DNA of 64,000 nt, from assembly GCA_022592435.1 (NCBI GenBank), contig JABYQS010000110.1, positions 62,001-126,000 on the forward strand, in the 5' to 3' direction. A model generated the notes under the pieces. The model was given only the letters and a program-made list of their open reading frames with translations, was not told where the DNA came from and ran no database searches. Below, one piece after another: positions 23,066-34,770 of this stretch. How positions within the stretch are numbered: the first letter of the stretch is position 1; each line of letters begins with the position of its first letter. The position numbers and the translations under genes are program-made. This DNA is from Cerioporus squamosus. Taxonomy: Eukaryota > Basidiomycota > Agaricomycetes > Polyporales > Polyporaceae.

Positions 23066-23372
23066 TACGAGAGCTGCTAAACAGTCCTCGCGCGATATCT
23101 GCGTCGAGGACGAAGAAGAGAACACAACTTGTTGATACGCGTTTGCGAACAATCTTACAGTGCATACTTATCAGATGTGACTCCAATCGGGATTCCGGCG
23201 CTAAGTCCCATGCAAACCCAGCTCGTCCAGGTTGCGTCCAGGTCGGAGTGCTGTTCCTAAACATATCAGAATAATCCGGACAGCACATACAGTATCCAGC
23301 GTACATTTTCACACAATCCACGTTCATATCCCAATCCAGTCGAAGCGCAATCAACGACACTCCAGCCGCAGC

Positions 23373-24875
23373 TCACCCAAGCGACCTCGACCGCCCCCTC
23401 ACATACCCTTGCCTCATCCTCCCCGGCGACGCATACCCACTCCCCGCGCCCACCGAATTCCCATGCCGCTGCATCCACGCCGCCTCCGCCGCAGGCGTCG
23501 CGCCAAACGCCCCCCTCGGCCACCTCTCCCTCTCCCGCTCGCGCTCCCGCTTCCTGCGCTCGACGGCGTTCTCGACCGCGCTCTTCAGCGGCCCGCCGTC
23601 CGCGCGCATCTGCGTCTCGAGCAGGAGGTTCTCGAGCTCGGCCGCGAGCGCGCCCACGACGTCGTCGTGCTCCTGCGCCGGGAGCGCGCCCAGGAAGGGG
23701 AACGTCGTGCCCTGCGTGTTGCGCGCGGCGTGCAGGAGCGTGTGCACCTGCGCTGTCGCTGGAGGGATTCGGGTGCACAGGTCAGTATTGCTTTGCGGCG
23801 AAGGCTCAAGAGGGTGGCAAGGAAGGCACCACGCACCTTCATGCGAGATCGCCTGGGACTGGAGGAGGATCTGCCTCGCCTCGTTCGCGACGTGCTGCGC
23901 CTCCATCTCCAGCGTCGGCGCGGGGAAGAGCGCGGGCACGACGTTCGAGAGCGCAAACGAGGACAGCACGAAGAGCGAGTGCAAAAAACGCACGTGCTGG
24001 TACGCGACGCGTCGCGGCCACAGGAACGAGAACAGGCTCGTCTGCGCCGCGCCCGCCGTCGGGTCCGCGAACAGCGCGGAGGAGAGCGATGACGCGGCGG
24101 CGGCGGTGGCAGAAGGGGCGGGGGAGGGGTTCAGGATGTAGAGCATCTCGTACACGGCGGTGAGAGCAAGGATGAGATACCGCCACTGCCAGAGCGATGG
24201 GTGGGTCAGATATGGTCAGGACGTGCGTGTGTGGTGGGTATATGCGCTACTCACGTATGCGACGGGGCCGGAGCGGCCGGAGGTGGAGAGGATGATCAGG
24301 ATGACCACCGAGGTGATGTAGAACCCAGAGGCTTGCATGAGCCCGTGGCGGATATACTCCCGAAGGGTCGAGCACGACCACTCCAGCGCGTCGGGGCCGA
24401 ACCTGCGCGTCATGAGCACCTCGTATTACACGAGTACGAGAACTTGCGGCTCGACTCACCTATCGTACGCAAAGCGCTTCACAGGCGACTTGAGGGCCTC
24501 GTACGCATCCCGCACCTGTATGAACAGGGCCTCGCCCTGCGGGCCCACCCGGTCGGGATGGTACCTGCGTGCGAACTGCCGGAACGCCGCCTTGAGCGTG
24601 CTGTCGTCCGCGGTGGGCTCGACGCCGAGCACCTGGTAGTAGTTGGGCTCCACGGTCGTCGCGGCGTCGTAGAAGGTGTAGAGGAGGTAGCTGACGACGA
24701 CGAAGAGGTACGTCAGTCGGTAGTCGCGGGCGAACTCCGGGGTGCCCCGTTGGGGAGGCGGGCGGCCGAACACGCGCGGGTATGCTTGGTGCACGGTCGA
24801 GAGGAGCTGGCGGGTGGCGAGGCCGGGGAGGTAGTTCCAGGCCGCGTACTTGAGGAGCCCGAAAAGTGCGGCCAT
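23373..24875 (-). CDS. Membrane-anchored DnaJ (J-domain) protein
   Basis: This is an Hsp70 co-chaperone tethered to a membrane, probably the ER. Exons on the minus strand are 24460-24875, 24255-24402, 23837-24185 and 23373-23758, all phase-consistent, giving 432 aa. A hydrophobic segment (LTYLFVVVSYLLYTFYD, about residues 53-70) precedes the J domain: NYYQVLGVEPTADDSTLKAA, FARRYHPDRVG with the HPD triad, then FIQVRDAYEALKSPVKRFAY. Three more hydrophobic segments follow (GFYITSVVILIILST, YLILALTAVYEMLYIL, LHSLFVLSSFALSNVVPALF). A helical stretch (ELENLLLETQM) and a basic, arginine/glutamate-repeat tail end the protein. The J domain between membrane segments resembles fungal ER J proteins, but I cannot name an orthologue. 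Confidence 0.88.
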
Positions 24876-26455
24876 GTTAATGTTGCTGTTTGTCTACTGT
24901 TGAAAAGCAGCTTCAGCTGGAGATGTTGCCTCACGAGGTACAGTACTTTGAGAGTGCGGTGAGAGGTGATGTATGCACACCGCATACAACTGTGTCTGCA
25001 GCAAGCCAGATACACAAGTAAGTCTGTCCGGCAGGTGGTTCGCCACCTCCTGCCTAGTCACCGGCAGCGCAACCTTGCGCCGCAGAGTGTATTGTGTCGC
25101 TGCTTAACGCATCCTGCCAGAAGCGTGCCATCTCCATGCTGGGCACCAAAACTCGCGCCTTGTTTACTAGGAAAGCACCGAGCAGCGATGTATTTGAGGC
25201 CATAAACAGCACTTGTTGGCGTCCAGACTGACCTAAGAAGAGCCTACTGATTGACTACAGCTTGCGCGCACAACCTCGGGTCATGGCGGCCGCGGTCAAC
25301 GCAAAGGCAGGCGAGATGGCGCGACGTAGTGCGACGAATGACACATTACGCCTGCACAATCACCGTGACGTCCCTTGAAGCTGCGTCATCTGTCCGGTGG
25401 ACGATCTGCCCGACACACCTCTAGTCGCTCAAACATTCTCCATGTCTGCGAGAGACGTACGCCGCCACCCCGCCGAGCTTGAGTGAACGCAGCTCACCTG
25501 AGGGAAGAGTGGGAAAGAAGACTCGTCAGCGCAAGTCGATAAGCACACGCACGACGACAAAAATAAAATCTCAGGACGGGCACGCCCGCCACGCATATGA
25601 TCTCCTGTCCCCGCCAAAGCACGCGTCGCAAACACGTCTTCCCGCAGCCCAGCAACGCAGCCCCTGCACCTGCCACTTGTACGCGCAGAACCACACGCCC
25701 GGGCCTCGTCCTCGAGCCCGGACGCTTTGAGCCACGCGCCCCGCCCCTCTTTCGAAGTGCAGGCAACTGTCACGTTCGCATTCAAAGAAAAAAGTCCACG
25801 TCTGAGACCGCCCGAGACAGAGTGGGCCTCTCCCTGCCCGAGCTTGGCTTCCGAACGTCTGCGGGCCCCACGCACGCAGCGAGCACGGGAGCCCAATGTC
25901 GACTCGGCCTTTGTTCGCACGCCTGGTGTCCTCCCGGCGCACAAACCTATCGTAGAGCCGCATGGAAAGAACCACGGTATGTAGTGTGAAGAAAAAGATG
26001 ATGTAGGTCCGGCCTTAAGGCGCGCCACGGCGACCTCGAGCGATGGCGCGTCGGGTGACGGACGCTGCGGGGGTTCGGGGGCCACGCCTCTCGCTGGGAG
26101 AGCACTGGGAATGGGGGAAGACGCGTCGTTGTGCGGTTTGGCGGGGTCGACCCTTTTACTTGGACATCCTCGAAGAGACAGCAGACGGTGTGGCATGCTC
26201 ACCTTGTTGTCATCCAGTTTCAGTGCATGAATTATTCTTGCTCGTACGATGTCAACGATCCACGACGAAGACTATCGCTGCATCCCGCGACGATAGCTGA
26301 GTGCGAGGGAGTTCGGAAAGAGAAGATCAGATGTAGGATGTAGAGCAAAGGAAAGGGTGGTGGCCGAGTTGAACGTCCGCCTGACCTTGGGACCTGGCGT
26401 CATTGCGCGCTAAGTCATCACTGCAAAACATACTTAGGCCAGCAAGTGCTCAAGG
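24876..26455. other. About 1.6 kb without a recognisable gene
   Basis: GC-rich open frames at 25429-26202 occur on both strands in several frames at once, which is the pattern of composition rather than coding. No domain or credible exon chain is seen. Confidence 0.45.
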
Positions 26456-26513
26456 TGCTACTACGGTTCGAACCGGGGTTTCTATCCCGAGTGATAACCA
26501 CTACACTATAGCA
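26456..26513 (-). pseudogene. tRNA pseudogene (possibly tRNA-Gln derived)
   Basis: On the minus strand the sequence has a tRNA-like D arm (AGTGTAGTGGTTATCAC), the first half of an anticodon stem (CTCGGGAT) and a T arm with GGTTCGAACC. It is only 58 nt. The anticodon loop and the 3' half of the anticodon stem appear deleted, and the acceptor ends pair only partly (TGCTAT with GTAGCA). The D arm and CTCGGG stem look like fungal tRNA-Gln, but this parentage is an inference. Confidence 0.5.
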
Positions 26514-26788
26514 CAAACAACGCGCGATAAAATACAGACGCTATAAGAATATAATAGTCCTACTTTGGAGTCGGCGATTTAGCAGGCTGCTGCGGTCATC
26601 AATCTGAGCCTTTCGGTCCACAAAATCTATGGTGGCTGAGATCCCTTGCCTGTTCCCTACATACTGTACGAGTTAACCTTCTCCCCCCGCTGCTATCACA
26701 GTAGTCTGCTGAGATCCAAGTGAACGACGACGCAAGGCGGGCTGGTTTGCAGTCTGTTCGCGCGAACGTACATATCCGACACGCCGCC

Positions 26789-27478
26789 ATGCAGAAATAC
26801 AAGCTCGTCTTCTTCACCCCGCGCCCGTCCACACAGACCGTCCTCCAGCACCTCTTCGCCCGCTTCCCCAACCACGTCGGCCGCATCGGCGCATACGGCG
26901 GCTGCGCGTTCGTCTCCCCCGGCACCGGTGCGTGACGCGTCTCCCAGCGCTGCCCACTCGCACTGACACCGCTGGCGCACGGGACAGGACAGTTCCGCCC
27001 CCTCGAGGGCGCGAACCCCGTCATCGGGGAGGTCGGGAAGCCGGAGCACGTCGAGGAGGACCGTGTGGAGGTGCTCGTGCTCGGGTGCGCCCCGCATGCG
27101 GCAGCTGCCAAGTCGGAGAGCGTGGAGGCGGGCGTGGAGATGGGCGTGGTGCTGCAGGAGCTGAAGAAGGTGCGTCGTGCTTCTTACTAGAATTCATTCG
27201 GCGAGATCCCAAGTCGAGGGCGCGCACAGGTCCATCCGTACGAGGAGGTCGCGTACGATGTGTATCGGCTCGAGGACTATACCGTTCACTTTGTACAATT
27301 AATACCTATTAGTCTCGCGCGGCTTACTTGTATGTCCCACGGACTATCGGAGTCTTACTTTCAATACAATTCGTTATTATCGTTTGTTAGTCCCACGGTG
27401 ACCGATCATTCGTCCCACGGAGCGACGTCTTCACCTACCCCCACGGACTCGGTCGACGTCGGACCCCTTGGGATGTGA
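26789..27478 (+). CDS. NIF3-like (YqfO-domain) protein, copy A, 3' end replaced by transposon sequence
   Basis: This is a small protein of the NIF3/YqfO-type alpha/beta fold; the cellular role is unknown. Exons are 26789-26927, 26988-27169 and 27230 onward. MQKYKLVFFTPRPSTQTVL, GRIGAYGGCAFVSPGTG, QFRPLEGANPVIGEVGK, VEEDRVEVLV and the end HPYEEVAYDVYRLED are all characteristic. In copy B the last exon ends RLED-Phe-stop. Here a transposon is inserted directly after the Glu-Asp codons (27272-27277). The reading frame happens to stay open into the element and stops at 27478, so the predicted product loses one residue and gains about 67 transposon-encoded ones (189 instead of 124 aa). Whether the transcript is still properly ended is unknown. 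Base differences from copy B are few. Confidence 0.8.
27335..27446 (+). repeat. Left subterminal repeats of the transposon
   Basis: TCCCACGG occurs at 27335-27342, 27391-27398 and 27413-27420, and CCCACGG at 27440-27446, all in one orientation within 170 bp of the left end. The complement lies near the right end. They are likely transposase-binding sites. Confidence 0.65.
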
Positions 27479-27610
27479 GCAAACCACACGGCTTTTTCTT
27501 GAACTCCCGGACACACGAGCTGCAAGAAGTCTACCCCACGCTGGTTACCGACATCTCACTCCAAGACACGAGTATATTGGACTGCAGACAAGCCCGGTCA
27601 AGGGCCAACT

Positions 27611-28575
27611 CTACTCGAAGCTCTGCCCATCGTACTGCGGCAGCGACTTCAATCCGGCTGCAAAGATCTGTTCGGGACCAGCAAACCCCTGGCCTCCGGT
27701 CACCGCCATCACCATCTTCTCTCTACATCCTGCGGTCATGCCCGTCCATTCGACGTTCCTAACAGCATCAGGCCCGGCAGCAAAGGTAAGCTCCACCTTC
27801 GGATCCGGATCCAAAAGCCGTCGTCCAATCTTCATCCACCAAGTCTCCCGCCATATCATCGCACATCGCGCATTGTTCGCGCATGTAGGATCGTGTGTAT
27901 TCAGCTCCGGTGGTAGGTGAGCGAGGACGCGACGCTCACGGTCGATCGCTTCTTTGACCTTCGTGATTAGCGCATAGACCGGGTAACCAATGCTTGCCAA
28001 GTCGTCGCGCTTCAAGTGGCTCACCGGGACGTTGAAGACAAGGTCACGGAAGGCAGGCTCGACCCATTGCGGGACTTCATAGCGGAGTGCAAGGCGGAGG
28101 CGGAGGGATGCAGGTACGTTCTCGGTATGCTCCAAGTGATGAATTGCCCATGTCCGACCGTCGTCGACCTCCCATTGTGTCGACACCTTCAGAACATCAA
28201 CGAGCTTCTGAAGAGGGTGTGGAGGGAGCATATGTCTGGAACCACCTGGTCAGTTTGTTTCTGCTTGTAGCATACGAGCGGTACTCACCCTTGGTATACG
28301 AAATCTAGGTAGTGCTCAAACTCCTTCTCGGTCAGCTGAGGGAGCACAATTGGATTGTCGTCGGTGAGTCCCTCCCTCCCTTCCATACTTTGCGGTAGCT
28401 CGAGGAGGTCCTTCATAACGCCGCCTTTCAACCCAAGTAGATCGGCATGTAGCTTGTATAGGGTGTTTTGAACCTAATCACCGGTCAGCACCACCGATTG
28501 GCATGAGTTGCGGAATGATACTGACAGCAAATATGTCCGTTCCTCGGGGCAAATAGAAGCGTGTGTGTCTCCTCC
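27611..28575 (-). CDS. BTB/POZ-like protein carried inside the transposon, 5' end unclear
   Basis: Minus-strand exons 27611-28235, 28289-28473 and a first visible part ending at 28526 join in phase. The product matches the BTB-domain proteins abundant in mushrooms: TRFYLPRGTDIFA, VQNTLYKLHADLLGLKGGVM, a DDNPIVLPQLTEKEFEHYLD core, FVYQG, and then the helical tail KLVDVLKVSTQWEVDDGRTW, LRLALRYEVPQWVEPAFRDL and VKEAIDRERR. BTB domains mediate dimerisation or cullin-3 binding, but no partner is known for this family. The initiating ATG could not be fixed: the frame closes just upstream of 28575 and a further exon is implied. Lying between the left terminal repeat and the integrase gene, it is most simply transposon cargo; capture from the host is an inference. 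Confidence 0.72.
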
Positions 28576-28733
28576 GCAAAGTCATGAGGACGTGAACAGA
28601 GGGGGATCGTACTCGTTGATGATGAGGTGGACGAGGAGCAAGTGAGCTTTAGCGACGGCTAGCAGTACCGTGCTCGACGCTCGAGCTCTCGCGTAGGTGA
28701 GCGTCTTGTGCATCCTGTTGTCTGCGACCCGTC

Positions 28734-30768
28734 ATGACGTCCCTTGCTGAAGACATCCCAGACTTGCCGCCACCAGAGAGCACTCCTTCATGGGCATACA
28801 ATATCCAAAGTGCTGTCCGAACACTCTCACAAATCTACACCAATGCTCGGAGGGTCGCCTCCCAGGAAGACTCTGATCCCCTCCGCGTCAAGCATCACCT
28901 AGACCGCATCGCGACCGATGCACTCTCCCTTCTGCAGGGCGTAGAGGCAGAAGATACTGTACCGAGAGACTGGTTGCTGTCTGTATCCCAGAACTTCGGC
29001 GTGCTCGCACGTTTGCTTGGCAACATGCAGAATGGGCTCAGTGGATGGTATGCGATCTCTGTTACTTATCTACGAGACCCTAACTGTTGCGTCCATATTA
29101 GTGAAACCTCGGGAGTTCAGATCCCACAGCCAGTCACAACGCAGTCCACAGGACGCCAAGGACGCCCGTCTAAGGTCATCTCGGAGTCCTATCTGCAAGA
29201 GGCACTCCGGCCATCACGTCGCATCCCCGTCTCGAAGCTGGCTTCGGTCCTGCATGTTCACCGGCACACTGTTCGCAAGTACATGAAGGTGTATGGTATC
29301 AAGCGCAAGTGGTCGTCCATGAGCGATGATGAACTCGACCACGTCATCCGCACACTCAAGAAGCGCGTACCCAAAGTCGGATTTCGCTACATCATGGGTT
29401 TCTTCAGCTCGCGCGGGGTACGCGTTCAGAAGCATCGCATCCTTCAGTCGATACGTCGCGTAGATGGACTTGGCCGCACGCTGCGTACTCATGCGAACAT
29501 ACGGCGCCGGAAGTACAACTCGGCGCGGCCTAACGCTATATGGCATTGCGACGGACATCACAAGCTCATCCTATGGGGCATCGTTATCCATGGGTTCATC
29601 GATGGTTACTGTCGCACCGTGAGTGTGCAAGTCGTCATCCAACCTTGCTTGATCGCTAATGCTGAGTATCAACACACAGGTTGTTGGTCTGCGCGCAAGT
29701 ACCAACAACACGTCCAACACGGTACTTGATGTCTTTTTGAAGGCTGTCCGCGAATACGGTGCGCCTTCACGAGTGCGTGGTGATCGTGGAGGTGAGAATA
29801 TCGAGGTTTCCGTCTGGATGATCATGCGTCGGGGCCAGAACCGGGCATCGTTTATGTGGGGATCGTGAGTATGCTGCAGTCGAATCATATGACCAGGGAC
29901 TGACAACTTCCAGCTCGACGCATAACACACGCATTGAGCGACTCTGGGTCGAAGTTGGCAGACACTTTTGCCGGTCGTGGCGCGCTTTCTTCATCCGCCT
30001 TGAACGTTGCCATGGACTTGATCGCCACAATGCTGCCCATCTCTGGCTGCTGCACATCCTATTCCTTGATGCGATCAACTCAGATTGTCGTGCGTTCCAA
30101 GAAGAATGGAACGCGCATCCCATCTCCGGCCCGGACACTCGTGACATGAGTCCCCAGGTACACTTTCATGCAAGTATACTAATCAACCAGATGCCTGATT
30201 GCATCTATAGGACCTTCGCTTCGTAGGCCAGACTGAGCACGGTCTGTACGTTGATCAGGACGAGTGCGACGGGATCGACCTCGCAGACTTGCACGCGTAC
30301 TATGGCACTACACCCGATGCTCCTATGCGTCGCCGCACTGCCCGTACCGGTGCCGGACATCCTCCAGAAGAAGACTCGGACTCCGAAGACGCAGAGACAG
30401 AGGGAGATGAACCTGGGCAAGACAGCACTGCTGCTGACGATATTGCAGCTTCGCAGGAGACGAACATCCGGCATCCCGGTGTGCCGGTACCTGACAGCGC
30501 ATGCCCTTTCGACAACGCCGAACACAAAGACGTCTTCTTCGCTGGTCTGAATGCATTCCGTGAACAGGGATATGTTCCCGCTGGGTATGGTGCACGTCCA
30601 GAGGAGCAAGAGGGTGGCTTCGAGGAGATTGAGGTCATACGGTTTGGGCGCCGCAGTGCGAAGGAGTTGGAAGTTGCGTTACCGGAAACAACCTGGCAGC
30701 CGCGTTTGGAGCTATGGGCTCAGGGCCTCCATGTATTGAACCGTATAGTGTATGAAGATGAATCGTGA
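28734..30768 (+). CDS. Integrase-core transposase
   Basis: This is the likely transposase of the 7.56-kb element, acting in the nucleus on the terminal repeats. Exons are 28734-29047, 29102-29618, 29680-29864, 29914-30157 and 30211-30768, all in phase, giving 605 aa. After a charged N-terminal region comes a helix-turn-helix-like block (ISESYLQEAL, IPVSKLASVLHVHRHTVRKY, MKVYGIKRKW), as in IS3-type proteins. The catalytic core follows: Asp255 in IWHCDGHHKL, Asp312 in GDRGGEN and Glu347 in THNTRIERLW. There are 34 residues between the last two, close to the DD(35)E of IS3 and retroviral integrases. The C-terminal part is acidic (EEDSDSEDAETEGDEPGQD) and ends in a region with aromatic residues. 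The first intron is a multiple of three and free of stops, so retention is possible. No key residue is lost, so the gene looks intact. Confidence 0.88.
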
Positions 30769-30996
30769 GGATTGTACGATCATGACCTTGAGCTGCTACT
30801 ATACAATAGGAGGTCACCTCGTGTATTTTGCCGACGGTTGAAGTCCTCGACGACTTGGCCGACCGCCTAATGCACTTGCCCTTTCCCTCTCACTGCACTT
30901 GGCTCATTGGTCGTTCCTTCTCGTTCCTCAGAATCTGCGAGTCGCTCTTTTACCATCTACTTAGATTCAGTCATTCCTTCACCTATCAGTGTCTCT

Positions 30997-33106
30997 ATGG
31001 CATCTCCCGGCCCATCGAGTCGAGGTCGCATTCCCCACGCATCTCGTTCAACTTTATGCAGCCACGTCTATGAAGAGACAGGTCTGCTTTGCCAGTGTGG
31101 TGGCCTCATTGACCATGACTGCGAAGAGTCACCAGAGAGCAACAAGCCCGCTATCACAAGCGGCAGCTCCCGCAGTCACCTCTCGGGCGATGCCAGTGCG
31201 CTACTTCAGAGCATGCTGCTGGAGGCTCGCAAGGAGACAAACCGCAACTTCCGGCCGCCATTGGATGGCGGGAAGAAGGGAGGGTCCATAGGCACTGCAA
31301 CGTCGAGCCATGGGGCCGGTGGGTCTGGGCGTGGAGGAGGACGGAAGCGAAAGGTAAGTACGGTGCGGTATTGGCATTGTCACCATCACTGATAAGTAAC
31401 CTCATTTCATGCTAGCCTGGCACTGCGAAGTCTAGTGCCAAACGCGAACCACCTGTCATGGCGCCGGACACTACTGGAGACAGCACTACTAATACTCCGA
31501 CCAAGTCATCCCGGGTTGCATCCGGTCGCACCGCCTCTCCGATCTTTCAGGTTTCGAAGATCGTTGTGCTACCGTACGGACTTGATGTGAGTTCACTCTG
31601 CTTTCCTCATATCGCACTTGACCTCATGATGCGCACACGGTACTAGGAGGATGGCGAACTTGCCAAGAAGCACAGCAAGGTTCCCGGCTGGAAGTCGCTG
31701 CAGGAGCTTCAACAATACGGTCTCGCAATCCTCACCATGACACCAGGCATCGACCAACCCATCTTGATCGATTCACGCTGGGAACCGCATGATATGAACA
31801 CGTTCCTGCATAGCAAGTTCCCCGCGCTGTTTCAATACCTTGCGCAAGATGATCCCGATCTCCTCTCCTTTGACGCGGGTTCTGATCCAGATTATCAGCT
31901 CCCATATGCCCTCCTTGTAGCCGAGGAGGGTGTGCTGTCAGCAGTTCCGAACTGCGTGAACTTGGACGGTGCACGGTGCCGCTTCAACAAAGGTCGTGAG
32001 TCTGCTGGTTGGCGGGAAAGCGTCATCTATATTGGTGAGTTGAATACCCATACTCACATGATGGCAACTGACGATCATTATATAGCTACCCGGGATGCCA
32101 TCCCAGCAGCAGAGTACCGGACTTGGAACAAGAAGGGAAAGGCTGCCGCACGTTCTCGCCAAACAAGGGGCTCTGAGTCCGTGGCAACATCCGACGACGA
32201 TGACAACAACAGTAATGGCAGCCAGACCGACAATGAGTCAACCCCTGCACCATCGTCTCCGACACTACCGGCTCGCTCTCTGTCATCCCGCCGCCCCCAT
32301 GCGGTCACCACAACCTATGCTGGAAGCTCGTCAGGGCGTCGTCGATCAGCTCGACAGGCCTCCATGTCGAGCAAGATGGCATTGGTATCCGACAAGGGGA
32401 AGGGGAAAGCAACAATGACTGAAGGTACGTCAGCGTTACAGTGAGTCTCCAGTGTCTTATGAGCCACTGACCAACATTCTGGACAGATGAAGAGACCCCT
32501 CGCCCTCCGAGGCGCAACTTGAAGCGCAAGCGGCAGACTCAATTGAACTCAGATATTGGTTCGTCAGACGACACTGAAGACGAGCTGATCGAGCGGGGCC
32601 TATCCGACTTTCTGACAGGCGGGTCTGCCAGCGAGCGCAGTGACATCGACTTTGGTACTCAGCGGACTCCACAACCCAAGCGAAGACGTTGTTCATCGCC
32701 TGCATGTACGTCTTCCTGGTCTGTCTCCCGATGCAAGCTCACTGTAGGTCCCTCGTCACCGTCACCAGCCCTAGGCATGTCTGCCAATGCAACAGTCGCC
32801 GCCGGCCCATCCTCGAGTTTGCCATCGGAAGTGATCGACCTTACCGCAGAGGACGACACCCAGATTCCGACTCCTCTCCCTCCAGCGGGCCCTACGGAAG
32901 GAACCACGGCTGTGGCACTTGCCGCGGCTGCCTTTGCTCACGCTGCGAGTGCAGTCGCAGCTGCTGACAGCCTCCTCAGCGCCGCTGCAAACGAGGATGA
33001 GGACACCTTGTATGGTCTCATGAGCTCGCCATCCCATAGAACAGGAGCCATCTACAACCCCTGGTCCCCTGCAGCCCGTACGGCAAGCTTGAATTTCGGA
33101 CTCTAG
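30997..33106 (+). CDS. Transposon accessory protein of unknown function, about 610 aa
   Basis: I do not recognise a family. ATG 30997; exons are 30997-31353, 31416-31586, 31647-32034, 32086-32424 and 32487-33106, all GT..AG and in phase. An optional 42-nt intron near 32706-32747 gives 610 instead of 624 aa. The N-terminus has a short Cys/His cluster (CSHVYEETGLLCQCGGLIDH) that could bind a metal, followed by a basic patch (GGGRKRK). The centre is the only globular part (VVLPYGL, KVPGWKSLQELQQYGLA, HSKFPALFQYLAQDDPD, YALLVAEEGVLSAVP). The rest is disordered: acidic serine tracts, KRKRQ and KRRR basic clusters that look like nuclear signals, an EVIDLTAEDDT segment of SUMO-interacting type, and an alanine-rich run. 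Position and strand suggest co-mobilisation with the integrase. Confidence 0.72.
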
Positions 33107-34260
33107 GCTCATCATTGAGCTCCAGTCTGCGTCTCCTCTCGATACCCTGCTCAATCTAATGACGTCCACAGCATATAGCTTGCCATAGTCCACAGCACAT
33201 ATTCCGCCATACACTCATGCTAATCACATTGCATATCGTCGTTCCGGAGGCTTACTGTAGTACAGCCAACCTTTTAATATGCATAATTTCGTTCGTGTAA
33301 CCGGCCATGTGCTGCCCAGGACATAGTAGACTGAAGACAAAGATGGCCGACATACCAGAAGGATCCCAAAAGATGATCCATCTCCATAACTCCCAATCCC
33401 ATCTCTCCCTTCTGCTGATACGCTGCAGAGTCCCTTCGCCGCCGCCATGAACCGAGATCAACACTGGCAAGGATGGCCAGTGGTCGTACGTCAAGTTTGC
33501 TCGCTCGCATTATCATGGCGCTTGACCACGACTGTCGCAAGTCCTAAGCAAAGCCCTAGGGAAGTTGTAGAGAGTACCTAAGCCTAGACAGAGTGTTGAT
33601 GAGAAGCAGATTGTAGTTGGAGCGACCCCAGGCGCTCAGCGCTCAAGGTACATGGAGCTTATCGAAGATGGAGTTATTCCCTATTACTGAGTAAGTCTTG
33701 CGGTAAGCCGAAAGCTTATCTCACTAGCTATAGAGATCATACATATGTAGAAATAGATTTGAGAGGCGATTGTTAATGGGATCACTGTTGTTACTTACCT
33801 ATACTATGCCTGCACCAGTAATGAAAAATCCCAAAAGTTGCAACAGAAGTGAAAAATTGGGTCTATCTCCACGACTTCTCAAGCACTTCCCAGAAAATTT
33901 TGTGTTCCTGAATCTCCTGCATCTCCTCTATCCACTCATGAAATCAGCGTAAAATTCCGTCCAGGGAGTGTGGAGATAGTCAAGTACGAAGTGGGCGAGT
34001 CAGTCGTACGAAGCGCTGATGGCCTTCGGCTGGGCGATTTGCTCATCCGGAGCCGGCGAAACTTTGCCAGCATAGAGACGTACCCTTAGGCGTGCTTGTG
34101 CGAAATTTCCGAGAGGATTGAGGGAGATGAGGATGCTGTAGGAGGGAGGAGGTCTGCGAGCGTGACAGTCAGCCACCGAGGCCTGTCGGAGTCTGAAGTT
34201 GAGGTTTGCCGGCCTCCTTCGACGACACGACACCGCGCGCACGGAGGCTCATCCGAGTCG
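33107..34260. other. Non-coding right arm of the transposon
   Basis: No gene is seen. A motif GAGATAGTCAAGTACGAAG at about 33971 recurs at about 34672, flanking the palindrome as a direct repeat. Confidence 0.45.
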
Positions 34261-34476
34261 GAGCTCACGGCAGGCATCACGGCGTTTTGGACGAGACAAA
34301 AGGCATGCCAATGGGCGAAAAGACGCCGCGCGAGGATACCTTTCGGCCAGGTTTCGGGTGTAAATGAAACCTTCTGGCCGGTTGCGCTCTGAAATGAGAC
34401 AAAAGGTATACTCGCGCGGCGGATATGTCGCGCCTTTTCGCCCGTCCAAAACGCGGGTATGCCTGCCGTGGAGCTC
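34261..34476. repeat. Imperfect palindrome (nested foldback or MITE-like) in the transposon's right arm
   Basis: GAGCTC at 34261 and at 34471 bound a 216-bp inverted repeat whose arms of roughly 90 bp share blocks such as ACGGCAGGCAT, CGTTTTGGACG and GCCGCGCGAG (complement on the right). Weaker symmetry extends outward to about 34110 and 34600. Confidence 0.7.
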
Positions 34477-34770
34477 AAAGATGCCGCCTCAGCGCCCGTG
34501 ACAAATGCGTGACCCGAGGGCTCAGGAGTTTTCATTGCTGTTGCGATTCAGTGTCCGCCCTCGCTTCACCTCCTATCCCATCCTCTCGCTTCCAAAAAAT
34601 CAGTCACAGGTACTCAAGACAGCTCGGAATCGATCTGTGAAGGTCCGATAGAAATCGGGTAAGGGACGGGAGAGATAGTCAAGTACGAAGCCGTTTTTTT
34701 CATTACTGGTGAACTGATAGTAAGTCCTCGGGCCCGAGCGCCCAAGTTTCACAGAGCGTCTAGTAGATGC

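Noticed and set aside
25429..26202. 257-aa minus-strand open frame
   Set aside because: Overlapping long frames on both strands in GC-rich sequence, no domain and low-complexity composition.
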